Notes: generated from the sequence alone by a model not told the origin. Counted from the first letter of the stretch, positions 25,853-37,178 are shown. The stretch is 64,000 nt of DNA from Pisaster brevispinus (GCA_023634235.1 JAMKCF010000007.1:2115001-2179000), one strand, 5' to 3'. Translations and numbers: made by a program.

Positions 25853-26185
25853 CCCCTAAAGGGAGGGCATACCTTTGGTAATTACTCCAAAAGTCAATGG
25901 CCATCAAAACGTACTTGGTATAATAAGAAGCACTACAGCTGTTGATCATGTAGACCATTTTGAGAAACAGTTCCCTTCAAAGGAATGTGGTTTTAGTAAG
26001 AGAGATTCAAAAACGTTTCAATCCAACAAACGTTTCGTGCATGATGCAATTCTCAGCTTGTATTATTCTTCCTGCGTGGACATAACCGCTCCAGATTTTT
26101 GGATATATCTAAAAAAAAAAAAAAAAAAAACGCGACCACCTTTTGAAATGAAATGTTCACAGGTTAGTTTGTATACATTTATATT
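25853..26185 (+). mobile_element. MITE family A copy
   Basis: CCTAAAGGGAGGGCATACCT, TTGGTAATTACTCC, AAAACGTACTTGGTA, AAGCACTACAGCTGTTGATC and GAATGTGGTTTTAGTAAG match the other copies. The right part (GTGGACATAACCGCTCCAG and an A20 run at about 26111-26130) is shared with the inverted copy at 32.9 kb. The 106-codon ORF is an artefact. Confidence 0.75.
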
Positions 26186-26259
26186 AAAACAATAGAACAT
26201 TTCCCAAAACCGAAGGTATATTTGTCTTTCGAAGATATTGCCTTGTCACTATTTCCTGA

Positions 26260-26370
26260 TCATTGGCCTGGTTTGTGGCTCTGCTTAGCACGGAACTCTG
26301 TGCTTACATTCACCATTTTCCGCTTACGGTATTTAGCGTCAAATACTTGCTGTAGCCATTAGTGAAGAAC
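26260..26370. mobile_element. Partial family W relative
   Basis: GGTTTGTGGCTCTGCTTAGC, GTGCTTAC and CCGCTTACGG resemble the right arm of the 52.7 kb element. The left arm is not recognised. Confidence 0.45.
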
Positions 26371-27499
26371 GGTCAGTTACACCATGTACAAGTAAAACGT
26401 GTTTGCTAATCTGTGACGTACGCTTTTACGTTACGAGCGGATTGATTTTCCTGCACGGCAAGCAGAGACATGAGTTTTGCCCTTTAGTTCTAACCTTTTA
26501 CCTACTCACCAGTGGCTTAGCGGGGGGGGGGGGGCTGTAGCTCCTCAGGCAGAACCCTTGCTTCTTCTTTTTCCCCCAAATGAGAAAAAAATGCACGTAC
26601 TTTAATCGATTCGATACATAAACTAGCCCCCAATTGTTTCTTTGCTCCGCTTGCTCCCCCCCCCCTCTCAATGAAACTGTCTGGTTACACTTACACCACT
26701 GCTACTCACGCGCACATAGTAATTTTCAAAGTGTCCGCTTTTTGTTTCAGAAAAGCCACAGCAGGTCAAAGGTTGAAAACTCATTGCGCAGAATTGTTCA
26801 GGGAAATCGAGAGGTGATGGTTGCACCTTTAAACTAATAACTTATATACTATCATATAAAGTAATTCCACTTATATCTTAAGTTTAACAACATATTTTTT
26901 AATGTTTTGAAGTGTCGTCTGGCAACGTGTTGATAAATATCGGATACTACAAGGTATTTGCAGAAGCTTGAGTATTTTACGGTGATTAAAGTGTATAGGT
27001 AGGCTCTATTTCTCAGTCTTTAAAATTCAGGATAAAAATGAGAGGGAAAACTAACAATACTGAAGATTCATGATGACAAGTTTGGAAGTTTTTTGTGCAT
27101 TGTTCACGTTGCATAAATTGGGCAATTAAATCAAATATATGAATGAAAGTTTCAAACAAAAGTGGCAGTATTTTAGGCAGGAAATTAGCGGCTGTAAATT
27201 ACTAAAAAAATGTTTTTGTTGTTTTTGAAACTTCATTACATTCTCAAAAAGAGGAAGTTTTAAATAGATCCTCACATTCGCAACAGTGTCTTGTTACCAG
27301 TCTGATGAATAGTGTTCTGAAATTTGCAAATTTAGGGACCAGATTAAATTTCATTCCAGCCTCGATTTGAGTGAAATGCTTTCAGTGGAACAAAACGAGA
27401 TGGTTGTGTTTTAAATAATAAGGGTCACTTTTAATTAACTTTTAATGTTTACGTCACCAATGTTGTCATCACTTTCTATGGTGTTGTAAAAGCCATGTA

Positions 27500-27590
27500 G
27501 CAAACACTGGCATTGTCAAAATTACACCATGGAAATTACACTGTGGAACGGTGAAAGGCTTGACACCGCCAGTGTAATACTGTAACTATT
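27500..27590. mobile_element. Short foldback relative of the 19.3 kb MITE
   Basis: AACACTGGCATTGTCAAAAT and TACACC mirror GGTG, GGCTTGACACCGCCAGTGT. The arms are about 26 bases. Confidence 0.6.
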
Positions 27591-27978
27591 AAGTGTAAAC
27601 ATGGGCTTTAGAGTCTTCAAATGTACATACGATTTTAAGGTTATTTGTTTCATTGAGTATTGTTAGATTAGTAAAAGCATAAAAAATATTATATTATTGC
27701 CTTCAGAAAAATGTATGTTTTAAATATAAATTTCATAAATGTATGCACACCTCGAAAGCTCAAGTCGTATAAATATTATCAATGCTGGTAAAATAAATGA
27801 ACAAAAATTATATGCGAAATTATATCTTCAATGTCTGGTAATTATTTCAGTCAATATTATTGGTCGATGAGGCGTTTGAATTATGATGGGTAAACAAAGA
27901 AGGAAGAAGGAAGGCTGGGCGTAATGTTTGGAATAGTGTCTGCCTAGTAATGGCGACACAATCATGGTTATAGCTTGG

Positions 27979-28161
27979 CTATAGGTGGATTGCACATGAC
28001 GTCACGTATTCCACAGTCCTCTCTGTATTACCAACGTTTCCCATCTTTGATGATTTTAACAATTAGTTTACAACGTCTGAGTTGTACCTCAAAGATGACT
28101 AATTAACTAAATTCAGAGAGGATTGTGGGAAATTTGTGACGTTGTTGCAATCCACCTATAG
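27979..28161. mobile_element. 183 bp MITE with about 48 bp inverted repeats
   Basis: CTATAGGTGGATTGCACATG at the left mirrors TTGTTGCAATCCACCTATAG at the right. The arms continue through GACGTCAC and end at CCTCTCTG/CAGAGAGG. The flank may be a TA duplication. Confidence 0.85.
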
Positions 28162-30699
28162 ATCCCTTGCATTGGACACACCTTGGATGTCAACCAATGG
28201 AAACGTGCACAGGGGTACGCGCTGCGCACGACTCTCGGCCAATATTAGCTCTTCATTGACCTCAGGTGATGCGACTGTTTTTTGGCTCGTGACGTCATCT
28301 GCACGTGGTCTACAGGCCTACACGTGTATAATATTCACACCAACTGTCATACAATCTTCAATGCTACAATGATACATAGAAAACTTACCCTCATTTATCG
28401 AGTTCACTCCGTGAAAAAAATCTGAACTTGTAACGACATAAAGTGACGGACGTGAGGATCAGCTTTTGCTTCCCGCAGATATTATGACATTGTCTGTCGC
28501 CATGTCGCGAGACTTGACTTTCGTTGACGCCATGTCCGGGGTGGTAGATATGGCAAGCGTGCTGAGGTGAATGAACAACGGGGTGGATGAGCACCTCACC
28601 TCGGGGACCACTGGCCCCATCCTGTCAAAGCAGCAACCCCCTTGACTGGTCTGCGTGCTGGAGGGGCAAGGAAGACGGAAGATTCCTGGTGATTGAACGA
28701 TTTCATTATGTAAGCCTTTATATACCAGTCAAGTTACATGAAACCTAATTTTTGTTCCAATGTTCTATTTTTTTCAATTCGACATTTATTTCCATATCGG
28801 TAAAAAAGTCACAAAAAGAAAAAACATCAGAAAAGTTGTTTAAATCAAAGACGTTCAAGAACTGATTGATAAAAATAGGTTATGAAATGGATAGAACAGA
28901 TCAATACAGGGGCGTTTTTCACCAACCAAAGGAGGTTTGTATTAAAATGCCCACTGACAAATACAAACCAACAACATTTCCAGCAAACAAACCCAAAACA
29001 AAACAACAACAACACTAAAGCAACAAACAAACATTATCAATTTTATCTTCATGAGGAAAACGTCCAAGGGAACACAAATAATGATAATAATAACAATAAA
29101 ATATTTACGGAAATAATAATAATAACAATGACAGAGAGAGTTATGCAGAATGACGATACGATACAAAACATAACAATTTGGCAACAAGGCAAAAATACGT
29201 AAAAGCAAGGTTTTGGTATCTTTAGAAAGGTCAGTTTGTCATCGCATGCCTCTTTAGACTGTATTTGCCTCCAGCAAAGTTTACTATCAAACATGAACTA
29301 GTAACTAGAGTAACTTGATATATAAATGTTATTGTGCCTAACGCACTACATATGTGAGTTCCGTTGACAGTCACTTATATCAAGTCTCGACCACGTGTTG
29401 CCACGTGCAATGCTTTAGCGTTTGAAAGAAAGTCGCGCACTTTAAATTTGAATTCACACGAGACTTGCACAGTCTCTCCTCGGAAACTGTTCATTTTGAT
29501 TAATCAATTGAAAACTGATTTTGTGATTAAGTTTGCACTGACGGGAATGTACGGTGGCCCTGAAGCAACATCACACATCGCAAATATATTTGCAAATATT
29601 TGTGAATCGCAAATAATATCACCCGATGTCGCTTATAATCACTTAGGCCTAAAATATTTGAGTTGTTTGTGACTTTGCAGATATCTTTGCAACTATCTTC
29701 GATACCACTAACATCGCAAAAAGAAGAAAAAATGCAAATAGTTTCCATTATAATTGCTGCATCACAAATTGTATTAAGGCACCTCATATAAAACCAATTA
29801 TGTAGATTACATGAGTACGGTATCTGTGAGTCTCTTTTCAACTTGTTTAAATCCGAACTTAAAACTATCATAATCAGAAAATTAAATTATTCGTATTTTT
29901 TAAATAAAGATCGAGTGTTATGATCACACTCCTAAAATGTTAATCTCTTAATTTGTGGTGAGTTTCTTGAAAACCTCAACCGCAAGATTACAATTGATTT
30001 CTCTTTCATAACCGATTGTGTATCATGCCATTATGAACTATTATTGTTGTTGTTGTTGTTGTTGTTGTTGTTTTTCGCAACACTTTTTACTCTTTCATAA
30101 CCGATACTGTACCGTGCAGTACGAATCATTGTTGCTGTTTTCGCAACATAATTGCAATAATCACAGGTCCAGTCATCCTAAAAAACGATTTGTTATCTCT
30201 CGTGTGATTGAGCGGAAATCCTTTCGACGACCACCGAGAAACGAGACTATAGTCGAGGGGGCATTTTAAACGCCTGCTGCACATCGCAGTATCGCAGCGT
30301 ATCGCACCGCTGTAAATTGATCACCCGTGCGTAAACATTAACCCCAATAAAAAAAAATGTATTCACTGCTTGAGACATTGTGTCATTTTATATCAAATCT
30401 GCTCTGGTCACTCGTCAATTCCCATTTCAGTCTTAATAATTCCGTGAAGAATCGCTCACCGTGCCTCAAATAAAGTCAAAACCACATGGGAATAAGTTGT
30501 CGGTTGGTCACATCTTCGTCTAATAACAACTAGCCTGGCTTTATCTCAACACCTGATGCGTGAAAGACATCGCTTGGAACGGTACTTATTTTGACGCAGT
30601 GCCGCTGGTTTGTTCAAAAGGTGTTGAGGAGACGTCTTGGTCCAATTGTGTAAGCCCCCCCCCCCCCCCACACACACACACACACCCAGTCTTGTTTTG
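28162..30699. other. Non-coding stretch
   Basis: A GC-rich patch at 28440-28690 has a short open frame after a possible acceptor (CTTCCCGCAG) but no recognisable protein. The rest is AT-rich, with repeated GCAAATATTTG motifs at 29580-29690. Confidence 0.4.
30041..30073 (+). repeat. (TTG)n microsatellite
   Basis: About ten perfect TTG units. Confidence 0.9.
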
Positions 30700-30870
30700 C
30701 AGTCGTTGTGTGGACATTCCTTTGTTCTGTACACTTAAGGAAAATCCTATTCCTCAACACTGCAAATAACGTTGTGTGGACGTGTGTAAGTCCACATAGT
30801 GCTTCAGATCCCTACATTATGTGGACCTCTTTTGTTCTCAGGTCCACACTGCGTATGTAGCGCTTGCCCA
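30700..30870. repeat. TGTGGAC/GTCCACA inverted-motif repeat
   Basis: GTTGTGTGGACGTGTGTAAG, GTCCACATAGTG, ATGTGGACCTC and GGTCCACACTGCG alternate in both orientations and can fold on themselves. This probably reflects another small foldback element, but termini are not clear. Confidence 0.45.
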
Positions 30871-30939
30871 CACACAAACACAAACACTTTCATCCTCTTC
30901 TTCTTCGTCTTCTTCTTCTTACTCAGCACATTTACAGTT

Positions 30940-31600
30940 TGCAGTTAGTTTAGTTAATCATAGATTTGATTGCTAAGTTTACCGTATATTCGTTTGTTTG
31001 GTTTACCGTTGTTTAAATTACCTTAGATTTAATAGATGTTAATTTTGCATTGGGGATAAAGAATATTAATTTTGGTTTTACCCTGCCTCTACCTACCGGG
31101 CAATCTCGGTGGTCTAGTTGGTAAGACACTGCTCTAGAATTGCAAAGGTCGTGGGTTCGAATCCCACCGAGTAATATGCCTGTGTTTTTTTTCACAGAAC
31201 TTGGGAAAGTACTGAGTATACAGTGCTAACACTCATCGGGTAAAACCAAAATTAATACCTTAGATTTGTTTGTTTAGTTTACCTTAGATTCGTGTTTAAA
31301 TCACCGTAGATTTATTTGTTTAGTTTACAGTAGATTCATTTGTTTAGTTTACCGTAGATTCGTTTGTTTAGTTTACCAAAGATTGGTTTGTATAGTTTAT
31401 CAAAGATTCGCTTGTATAGTTTACTGTAGACTCGTTTTTTCAGTTTACCGTAGATTAATTTGTTTAGTTTACCGTGAATTCGTTTCCATAGTTTAATGTA
31501 GATTCTTTCGTTTAGTTTATCGTCGCCTGTTAGTTAAGTTTACCATAGTTTCGTTCGTTGAGATTACCGTAGATTCATTAGTTTACTTTACTGTACATAT
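30940..31600 (+). repeat. 24 bp minisatellite (unit about CGTAGATTCGTTTGTTTAGTTTAC)
   Basis: About 15 diverged units with GTTTAGTTTACCGTAGATTC cores run from 31257 to about 31590. About three more units lie at 30945-31032, left of the inserted SINE cassette. Units differ at several positions each, so the array is old. Confidence 0.85.
31064..31257 (+). mobile_element. 194 bp tRNA-derived SINE cassette with perfect 20 bp terminal inverted repeats
   Basis: The element starts with TATTAATTTTGGTTTTACCC (31064-31083) and ends with its exact reverse complement (31238-31257). Inside is a tRNA-like head. The A-box region is TCTAGTTGGTAAGAC, the B box is GTGGGTTCGAATCCCAC (31151-31167), and CTCGGTGG (31105-31112) can pair with CCACCGAG (31164-31171). 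A tail with AATATGCCTGTG and GGGAAAGTACTGAGTATACA follows. It interrupts a 24 bp minisatellite. Confidence 0.75.
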
Positions 31601-32877
31601 TTTGTTGGATCTGTGAACTGTTCAACTGGAAAAAATAACACCTTTGTAAACCAAACTTTACAAGTGTTTACAAATAAAGACGGGTTTGTTTGCTTTCGAA
31701 TGACGGACAATTTGAAGCAATGATAATGCAACTTGAAATACAAAAATACATTTTGTAATACAAATAATCAGATTGTAAAAAAACAATCATAGAAAATTCA
31801 TCAAAAGGACATAGATGGACATTAAAAGGCAATGGTCTGAAAGAATGATGGTTGAATTCAGAGAAGAAACTCGAAATTGTAGATTCTTCCACTCAGTACA
31901 CTCGCCTTTGGCTCGCAATTTCTTTGCAGGAATTTAAATTTCCTTATTAGTTCATGTTTACATAATGAAGAAACTTTGGCTTTGAATCTAATTAAAATAT
32001 AATTAATTAAACACAGGAAAATAACGCTCAATACCTGGGCATGTAAAGAAGTCACTTGGATGTAAACATTATTGGGAAATGCGCAAAAACACATTTTAAA
32101 CATCTAGTTTGATATATTTTGCCAGTGAACAAAAATGGGACCTCCCAGCGTTGGGATAACGACTGGGGCTGTCACGCCCACAAGTGTATTAAACAGAGAG
32201 CAGTGCGTACACACAGACCCTTACGAATCCATTTTGTGGGGTCCTGCTATTGTTGTTCTTTTATACCCATATTCAAAAAGGAAACAAGCAGAGAAATTTC
32301 TACTGTCTTGATAGCTGTTTGTATTACCAACAACCACAAACACATTATTTCGTGCCGGATGCCGGAAAAAAAGTGTTTGGCTATCCAGTCACGCGAACAT
32401 TTACACTTGGGGCACACCTGATCCCTATCATATTGGGCAACACATGCCCGCACATCCAAATTCCCAATTGGCGTGTGTAGGGCCACCTTTTTTTGACACG
32501 CGTTTTATCATGTACCATCTGTTCCGAAACTAGTTATTAACATTGACGGCGCTTAGTTATAACAACCGGCACGATTACATAAACTGATCGCATGACGAGA
32601 GCGCAGGAGCGTGGTGATGTATTAAAAACGTCATTACCGAATTACGTGGAAAGGTGAAAAAGACTATATCGTAGCCAAGGATTTAGTCTGTTTTGGGTGA
32701 TTATTGGAACGAAAACTGACTAAGCTGATGGAAGGTCGTCCTGAATGATCCATTAATGGAGTCGGTTGTTTACGCAAATTATAAAGACAAAGTATACATT
32801 TGGCTTTTGGAATCGTTCAATCGTTTTAATCCCAAGTAGGCCTAAATGCACATTGCATACACTAAATCTAACCTGTG
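31601..32877. other. Non-coding stretch
   Basis: No gene or repeat recognised. ORFs overlap on both strands. Confidence 0.4.
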
Positions 32878-33177
32878 AACATTTCAATTCAAAATGTGGT
32901 TACGTTTTTGAGATATCGAAAATCTGGAGCGGTCATGTCCACACAGGAAGAATAATCCGTACTTGAAATACACAATCTGAGAAACGTTTCATGCGTGAAA
33001 ACGTTACGTAGACTGACATTTTTTTTAATCCCTTTCTCTAAAACCACATTCCTTAGAAGGGAACCGCTTCTCAAAATATTATCCGCTATCAACAGCTGCA
33101 GTGCTTCTTGCCAAGTAAGGTTTTTTTTGTGTCATTAACTTTTGGAGTAATTACCGATGGCTCACCCTGCCTTTAAC
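32878..33177 (-). mobile_element. MITE family A copy, inverted
   Basis: It ends in GGAGTAATTACCGATGGCTC and ACCCTGCCTTTAAC, the inverse of the family terminus. Internal blocks CTATCAACAGCTGCAGTGCT, ACCACATTCCTTAGAAGGGA and TCTGGAGCGGTCATGTCCAC match 25.9-26.2 kb in reverse. Confidence 0.75.
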
Positions 33178-33238
33178 AATCCAGAGTAGGGTTAGAAGTG
33201 TAGCATATGGCTGAGATAAATCATAACAGGTCACTAAG

Positions 33239-33743
33239 TTTAAAGAGGGGCTCCAGGGTCAAAGTTCAGCTTTACGATGCACTCATTTTCTAACAAAAAG
33301 AGTCCATGAAAAGTGGGGGAAACTACAAGTTTCTAACCTCGGGTTAAAATGCTGTAGAATTTCATGCTAGGTAATACTCTTTCAGAGCAAAATTTGAAAC
33401 ATGACGTCATCGGGCAGGAAAAACAAATAGGTCTGTACATTCCAAAGAGGAGTTTGTTGGGCCGGTGAAAAAGGTCAAACTCAATGCCGTTTGGATTGAA
33501 TATCAACAAAATACAGGGAATAAACTGAACAATCTTTTTAGAAAAATGTACAGACCCCCTATTTGCAAACGTGACGTAATCGAAATTTTTTTGATTGAAG
33601 GGTATCAAACACAATGATACTTCACTCCCTTTTAACTTGGGTTTAGAGAATTGTAATCCCTCTCTCCGTTTTCATAAGGAATCTATCGATTGGAAAAAGA
33701 GTGGATCACAAAAAAACAAAAAACTTTTGAGTCTCTCTTTAAA
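33239..33743. mobile_element. Large foldback MITE family T, about 505 bp
   Basis: Both ends contain TTTAAAGAG or its inverse CTCTCTTTAAA, so TTAA flanks. The arms pair over about 240 bases. For example GATGCACTCATTTTC pairs imperfectly with the inverse of AAAAAGAGTGGATC, and CAAATAGGTCTGTACATT with AATGTACAGACCCCCTATTTG. The minus-strand ORF inside is an artefact. Confidence 0.75.
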
Positions 33744-33814
33744 TAAATGAACGTAACTCTGCATAACAAGTATTTTTAAAATCGAAAGTAGGTAAAGAGC
33801 TAGGCTCAACTGAA

Positions 33815-33960
33815 TGCTTCGTGATCCTGGACGCAAGAACTACATCAGTGGGACTGGAACCTGCAGCATCGAGGTCCAGCGCTCTCTTGAAGATGATCAT
33901 AGCATACTGATCGAAACGTCAATTTTTTTGCATTACCGGTTCGTTTCGGAAACGCAACGA
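33815..33960 (+). mobile_element. Second, more degraded copy of the hammerhead-like/histone-stem-loop repeat
   Basis: It aligns with 34880-35040: CCTGCAGCATCGAGGTCCAG, then TTGAAGA, a GATCA/TGATC stem (33895-33899 with 33908-33912), GAAACGTC, and ACCGGTTCGTTTCGGAA where the other copy has the stem-loop. The terminal hairpin is disrupted here. Confidence 0.5.
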
Positions 33961-34049
33961 CGTTTGGTGATGAGCAATTGTGAGTTAAATAATATATTTT
34001 TTTATCACAAATAAAGAAAATGCTCGGATCTGCCGAGCAATACAAGAAA

Positions 34050-34424
34050 TGGGTCGCCTGTAACTTGCCTTCGGGTTGGACAGTTCTTACTATAAAAGCG
34101 TTTGGTATGAATAAATACATTTGAAAGATGTTTTAAAAGCAGAATAAAATGATTCATAAAAATATACCTCGAAACTGTGTGCTTTCCTTTTACTTCGTGA
34201 GCTAACACAGTCCAACATTTTATGGAGTCAAAAATTTGGTTCAACAAAATGGCAGGGCATTTTAGTTCACAAATTATAAGGAAAACCATAACATTTCGAT
34301 GTTGATTTGTGTAGATCATTGTATTCTACTTGTAAAACATCTTTCCAACCATATCCAATTCATACCAAACGCTTTCTATAGCCCAAAGCGCCCAATCCGA
34401 AAACAACGTGTCCCAATTAAATAA
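34050..34424. mobile_element. Foldback MITE family S, second copy
   Basis: It shares GAAAGATGTTTTAAAAGCAG, TTATGGAGTCAAAAATTTGG, CAACAAAATGGCAGGGC, TGTATTCTACTTGTAAAACA and CTATAGCCCAAAGCGCCCAA with 38.8-39.15 kb, in the same palindromic layout. The left terminus is eroded. The 104-codon minus-strand ORF here is an artefact. Confidence 0.8.
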
Positions 34425-34879
34425 ATGATCCATGTTTATGTTCACGACAACGCCCGTAGACTTTCGGGATTTATTTATTTCAACTAACGTTAACCTTGGT
34501 TTATTACCTGGATCCCAGTGATGTGAAGGGAAAACACCACGGAGCAGAAGTTCAGCTTCTACGTGGTCTTGGCGTACAGAATATCAGCTCTAGAAGATTA
34601 AGATCGTAGGCGAGTTCTGTGAATGAGGTTTGCACGATTAGACGGAGGTGGATCTGATGTAGCCCGTTCAGTACCTTTTTGTTAACACGTTCTGCATCAA
34701 GAGTTAGGATGAATAGGAGCGTCTTCTAAATGCTAATAAGGGTCTTACTGATGGACACCTGGCCGCGTCTTTTGGCCCATTCATCAAAAGAAAGGGGATT
34801 ATTCACTACAAACTCAAAGATAGATTTCTAGTATACACCATGTTACCACAAACCGGACTAGATTTTAGTTTTGCATCAA

Positions 34880-35040
34880 CATGCAGTATTCCCAATTCAC
34901 ATTTTATCTATACAGCCTGCAGTATAAGAGTCCAACGTTCTGCTGAAGACAATCACAGCAATCTGATCGAAACGTCGAAGTGTAACACCACCGGTTCTTT
35001 TTAGAACCATCACAACTCACAGAAAGAGATTTTCTACTAA
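34880..35040 (+). mobile_element. 3' end of a dispersed retroelement-like repeat with hammerhead-like core and histone-type stem-loop
   Basis: A related copy lies at 33815-33960. Both share CCTGCAG, a TCCA(A/G)CG block, (C/T)TGAAGA, a short stem ending in TGATC, GAAACGTC, and then an ACCGGTTC block. This copy is the better preserved at its 3' end. I recall this consensus as a repeat common in marine invertebrates but cannot name the family. A Penelope-like element is one possibility, because those carry hammerhead motifs. Confidence 0.55.
34993..35008 (+). promoter_or_regulatory. Histone-type 3' stem-loop (GGTTCTTTTTAGAACC)
   Basis: Six perfect base pairs (GGTTCT with AGAACC) close a TTTT loop. 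This is the layout of the replication-dependent histone mRNA 3' stem-loop bound by SLBP. Eleven bases downstream is a purine-rich ACAGAAAGAGA (35019-35029), close to the sea urchin downstream element CAAGAAAGA that pairs with U7 snRNA. No histone reading frame lies upstream. The fourth loop base is T where C or A is usual. Confidence 0.5.
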
Positions 35041-36004
35041 AAAAAATTACATCGTAAAATGTATACTCTAATTGTATAGACCTTTAGTCAATGGCATCAC
35101 CTCATCACAAATTAGCCACACAGAACCTGGACTTTCTGCAGGCACAAATCGTACAATCTCAGTGGGGAACAAAATTCAAAATGTTATTGAGATTGCATCG
35201 TGCAATTTTATCAAATGTTGATATTATTTTGTTTTTGTATGACGTGTATTTTATATAATTTATATATTTATTTCAAGGAGAAGTATGTTTACTGTTGATG
35301 TTTCAGCAAAACCACTTAGTGTATAACTCTTTCAAAACGATAGAAATTGAGCCCATCGTTCCAAATAGTCCCACTCCACTGCATTTTACATCAGTTCAAA
35401 TGATACACTTTTAGATAATACTACTCCCAATTGTAGCAACATACTACATTGTTTTCATATGTAATCTATTGAAATACGTTTAATAGCAAAAACATTACAG
35501 TAATTGGTCTGCCAACTTAATTATACCAACATATTTACAGACCACAAACCGGAACTTTGGAATACTTCACAAATACAATGTTGTCAAACAGCTGCAAGCC
35601 TAAACAAAGTCAACTTCACAAGTTGTTGTAAAAACAAATTGTAACGTTACTCTTACTGCAGCTACAGTACAAGTGTGTCCGTAGGATTTCGATAGAATCT
35701 GTCCCCAGTGAGTTTTTAAGAGATTTCGATTCAATGTGGCTGTCGCGAATCTAAGTGTGAATTGTTTTTATGACCAGTGAAGTATCTTGCCTGCTATAAT
35801 ACACACTGGAAATTCCATCGGGTCGTTCTATTTGAATTAATGCGGGTGAATCCCTGATAATGGAGGTTTTTTTTTTAAAGATATTTCTCTATCAATCCTC
35901 TCTCATGCGGTTTTTGTTCCCCAATAACTTTTGTCTTTTAAAATAAATAAAAAAAGTATTTTGAAAAAGTTGAATTTCTGAAACTCACCTCAAAGTGACT
36001 TTTG
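35041..36004. other. Non-coding stretch
   Basis: AT-rich, no gene or defined element seen. Confidence 0.45.
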
Positions 36005-36215
36005 GAGATTCAAATTTCCGCGGTGTCCGTTCGTGAATGCTGCGGCAAGAGATGCAGCTATGGATTTGACGTTCTTGATGAAAATACCGTGACCAGTTTG
36101 TTGCTGTTTTCTCAACAAATAGACACTGCATTCAGCTAAAATTTTCACAGGTGACTTTTATTGTATATTTCTTGATGATTTGGCCTATTAAACAGTAATA
36201 CGTTGACAAAAACCA
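36005..36215 (+). repeat. Dispersed repeat copy, partner at 42503-42715
   Basis: GGTGTCCGTTCGTGAATGCT, GAGATGCAGCT, GAAAATACCGTGACCAG, TTGCTGTTTTCTCA and TTCAGCTAAAA recur at 42.5 kb, with the final CAGTAATACGTTGA/CAGCATTACGTTGA block. Confidence 0.75.
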
Positions 36216-36799
36216 TTATATGTCCCTACCAGCAATCTCTCATTGTATAATACTGTTGAACTTGCTGTTCTGGTTTACTGTTGATAACAGGCCTTTGATT
36301 TATTTTATGACGCATTTCGTGCGTGCTTTGAAGTGAGGTGGGTTTTGCCTGATTGAGTCCAAACTCGCAGTCCTTCAATGTTTAGACGTGTCTGTCGAGA
36401 AACGTCCTCGATGATTTTATGTATTTTAATATTTTTTTTCATTTACTGTTAAAAGGGTCTCATCTCGAGATAAAACAGCCTTCCTTTAGTTACTGTACTC
36501 GAAGTTTGCGCTCTTTGATCGCTTTACGCATAATAGAACGTCAAGTATATACTAAAAGTGGTTGTACCGTAACAGTGCGTGTGATCCCTGCCTTTACGAC
36601 AATTACGGGTTAAATAGTATTTGACTGGCATCCCCGAACAAAGATATTGACAAAATAGGAAGACCGCCAACAATAGGGCTAGATGGCTCGTGGAAAAATT
36701 GAATTGGTCGTGAAAAAAGTTCAGGTCGGTCACCAAACTTTGTCTGAAGCGCCTACATTTATCGCCACTTTTGATCATCAAAAACAAATATTTTTCCTT

Positions 36800-36905
36800 C
36801 TCAATTGCGTGGCTGTGCTTACCACAGAAATCTGCACTTACGGAACACTGTAAAACGCGTGAATTTGTGGGCTGTTGCGCAGAGCTGTGCAATTGGGTCC
36901 AGTTT
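36800..36905. mobile_element. Partial family W relative
   Basis: GTGGCTGTGCTTACCACAGA, CACTTACGG, GTGGGCTGTTGCGCAGAG and CAATTGGGTCC match parts of the family in shuffled, decayed form. Confidence 0.4.
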
Positions 36906-37002
36906 AATGCAATCATGTCATAAATATATTTAATGAAATAAACTGCTTCAATAAATAATTTACTCTTACTAAGATTGGTCCGTTTTTACCCCAGCATGCA
37001 GA

Positions 37003-37034
37003 GGGTGGGGGCGGGGCGGGGGGCGGGGCGGGGA
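37003..37034 (+). promoter_or_regulatory. G-rich tract with repeated GGGGCGGGG boxes
   Basis: An unbroken run of GGGG blocks separated by single T or C bases: GGGTGGGGGCGGGGCGGGG, then GGCGGGGCGGGG. It has several Sp1-type boxes and clearly meets the G-quadruplex pattern. No transcript start is otherwise indicated. Confidence 0.5.
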
Positions 37035-37178
37035 GTCCGATCGCTAGGTGATCGGCGGGTGGGTCGCCGTGGAGTGCCTGGAAATGTCATTGTATCACCG
37101 CCTTAAAGGTTGCGACAGCTGAGCTACTCTAATAACAAGCCTGATCAGGAGCTATAAGTGCTATATAAGACCGCCGCC

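Noticed and set aside
28443..28568. Possible small exon after CTTCCCGCAG
   Set aside because: Open for about 42 codons only, with no homology that I recognise and no partner exons.
30656..30686. C run and (CA)n that look like a CRISPR-like or regulatory repeat
   Set aside because: It is a simple C10/(CA)n run in animal DNA; there are no spaced repeats anywhere in the window that would form a CRISPR array.
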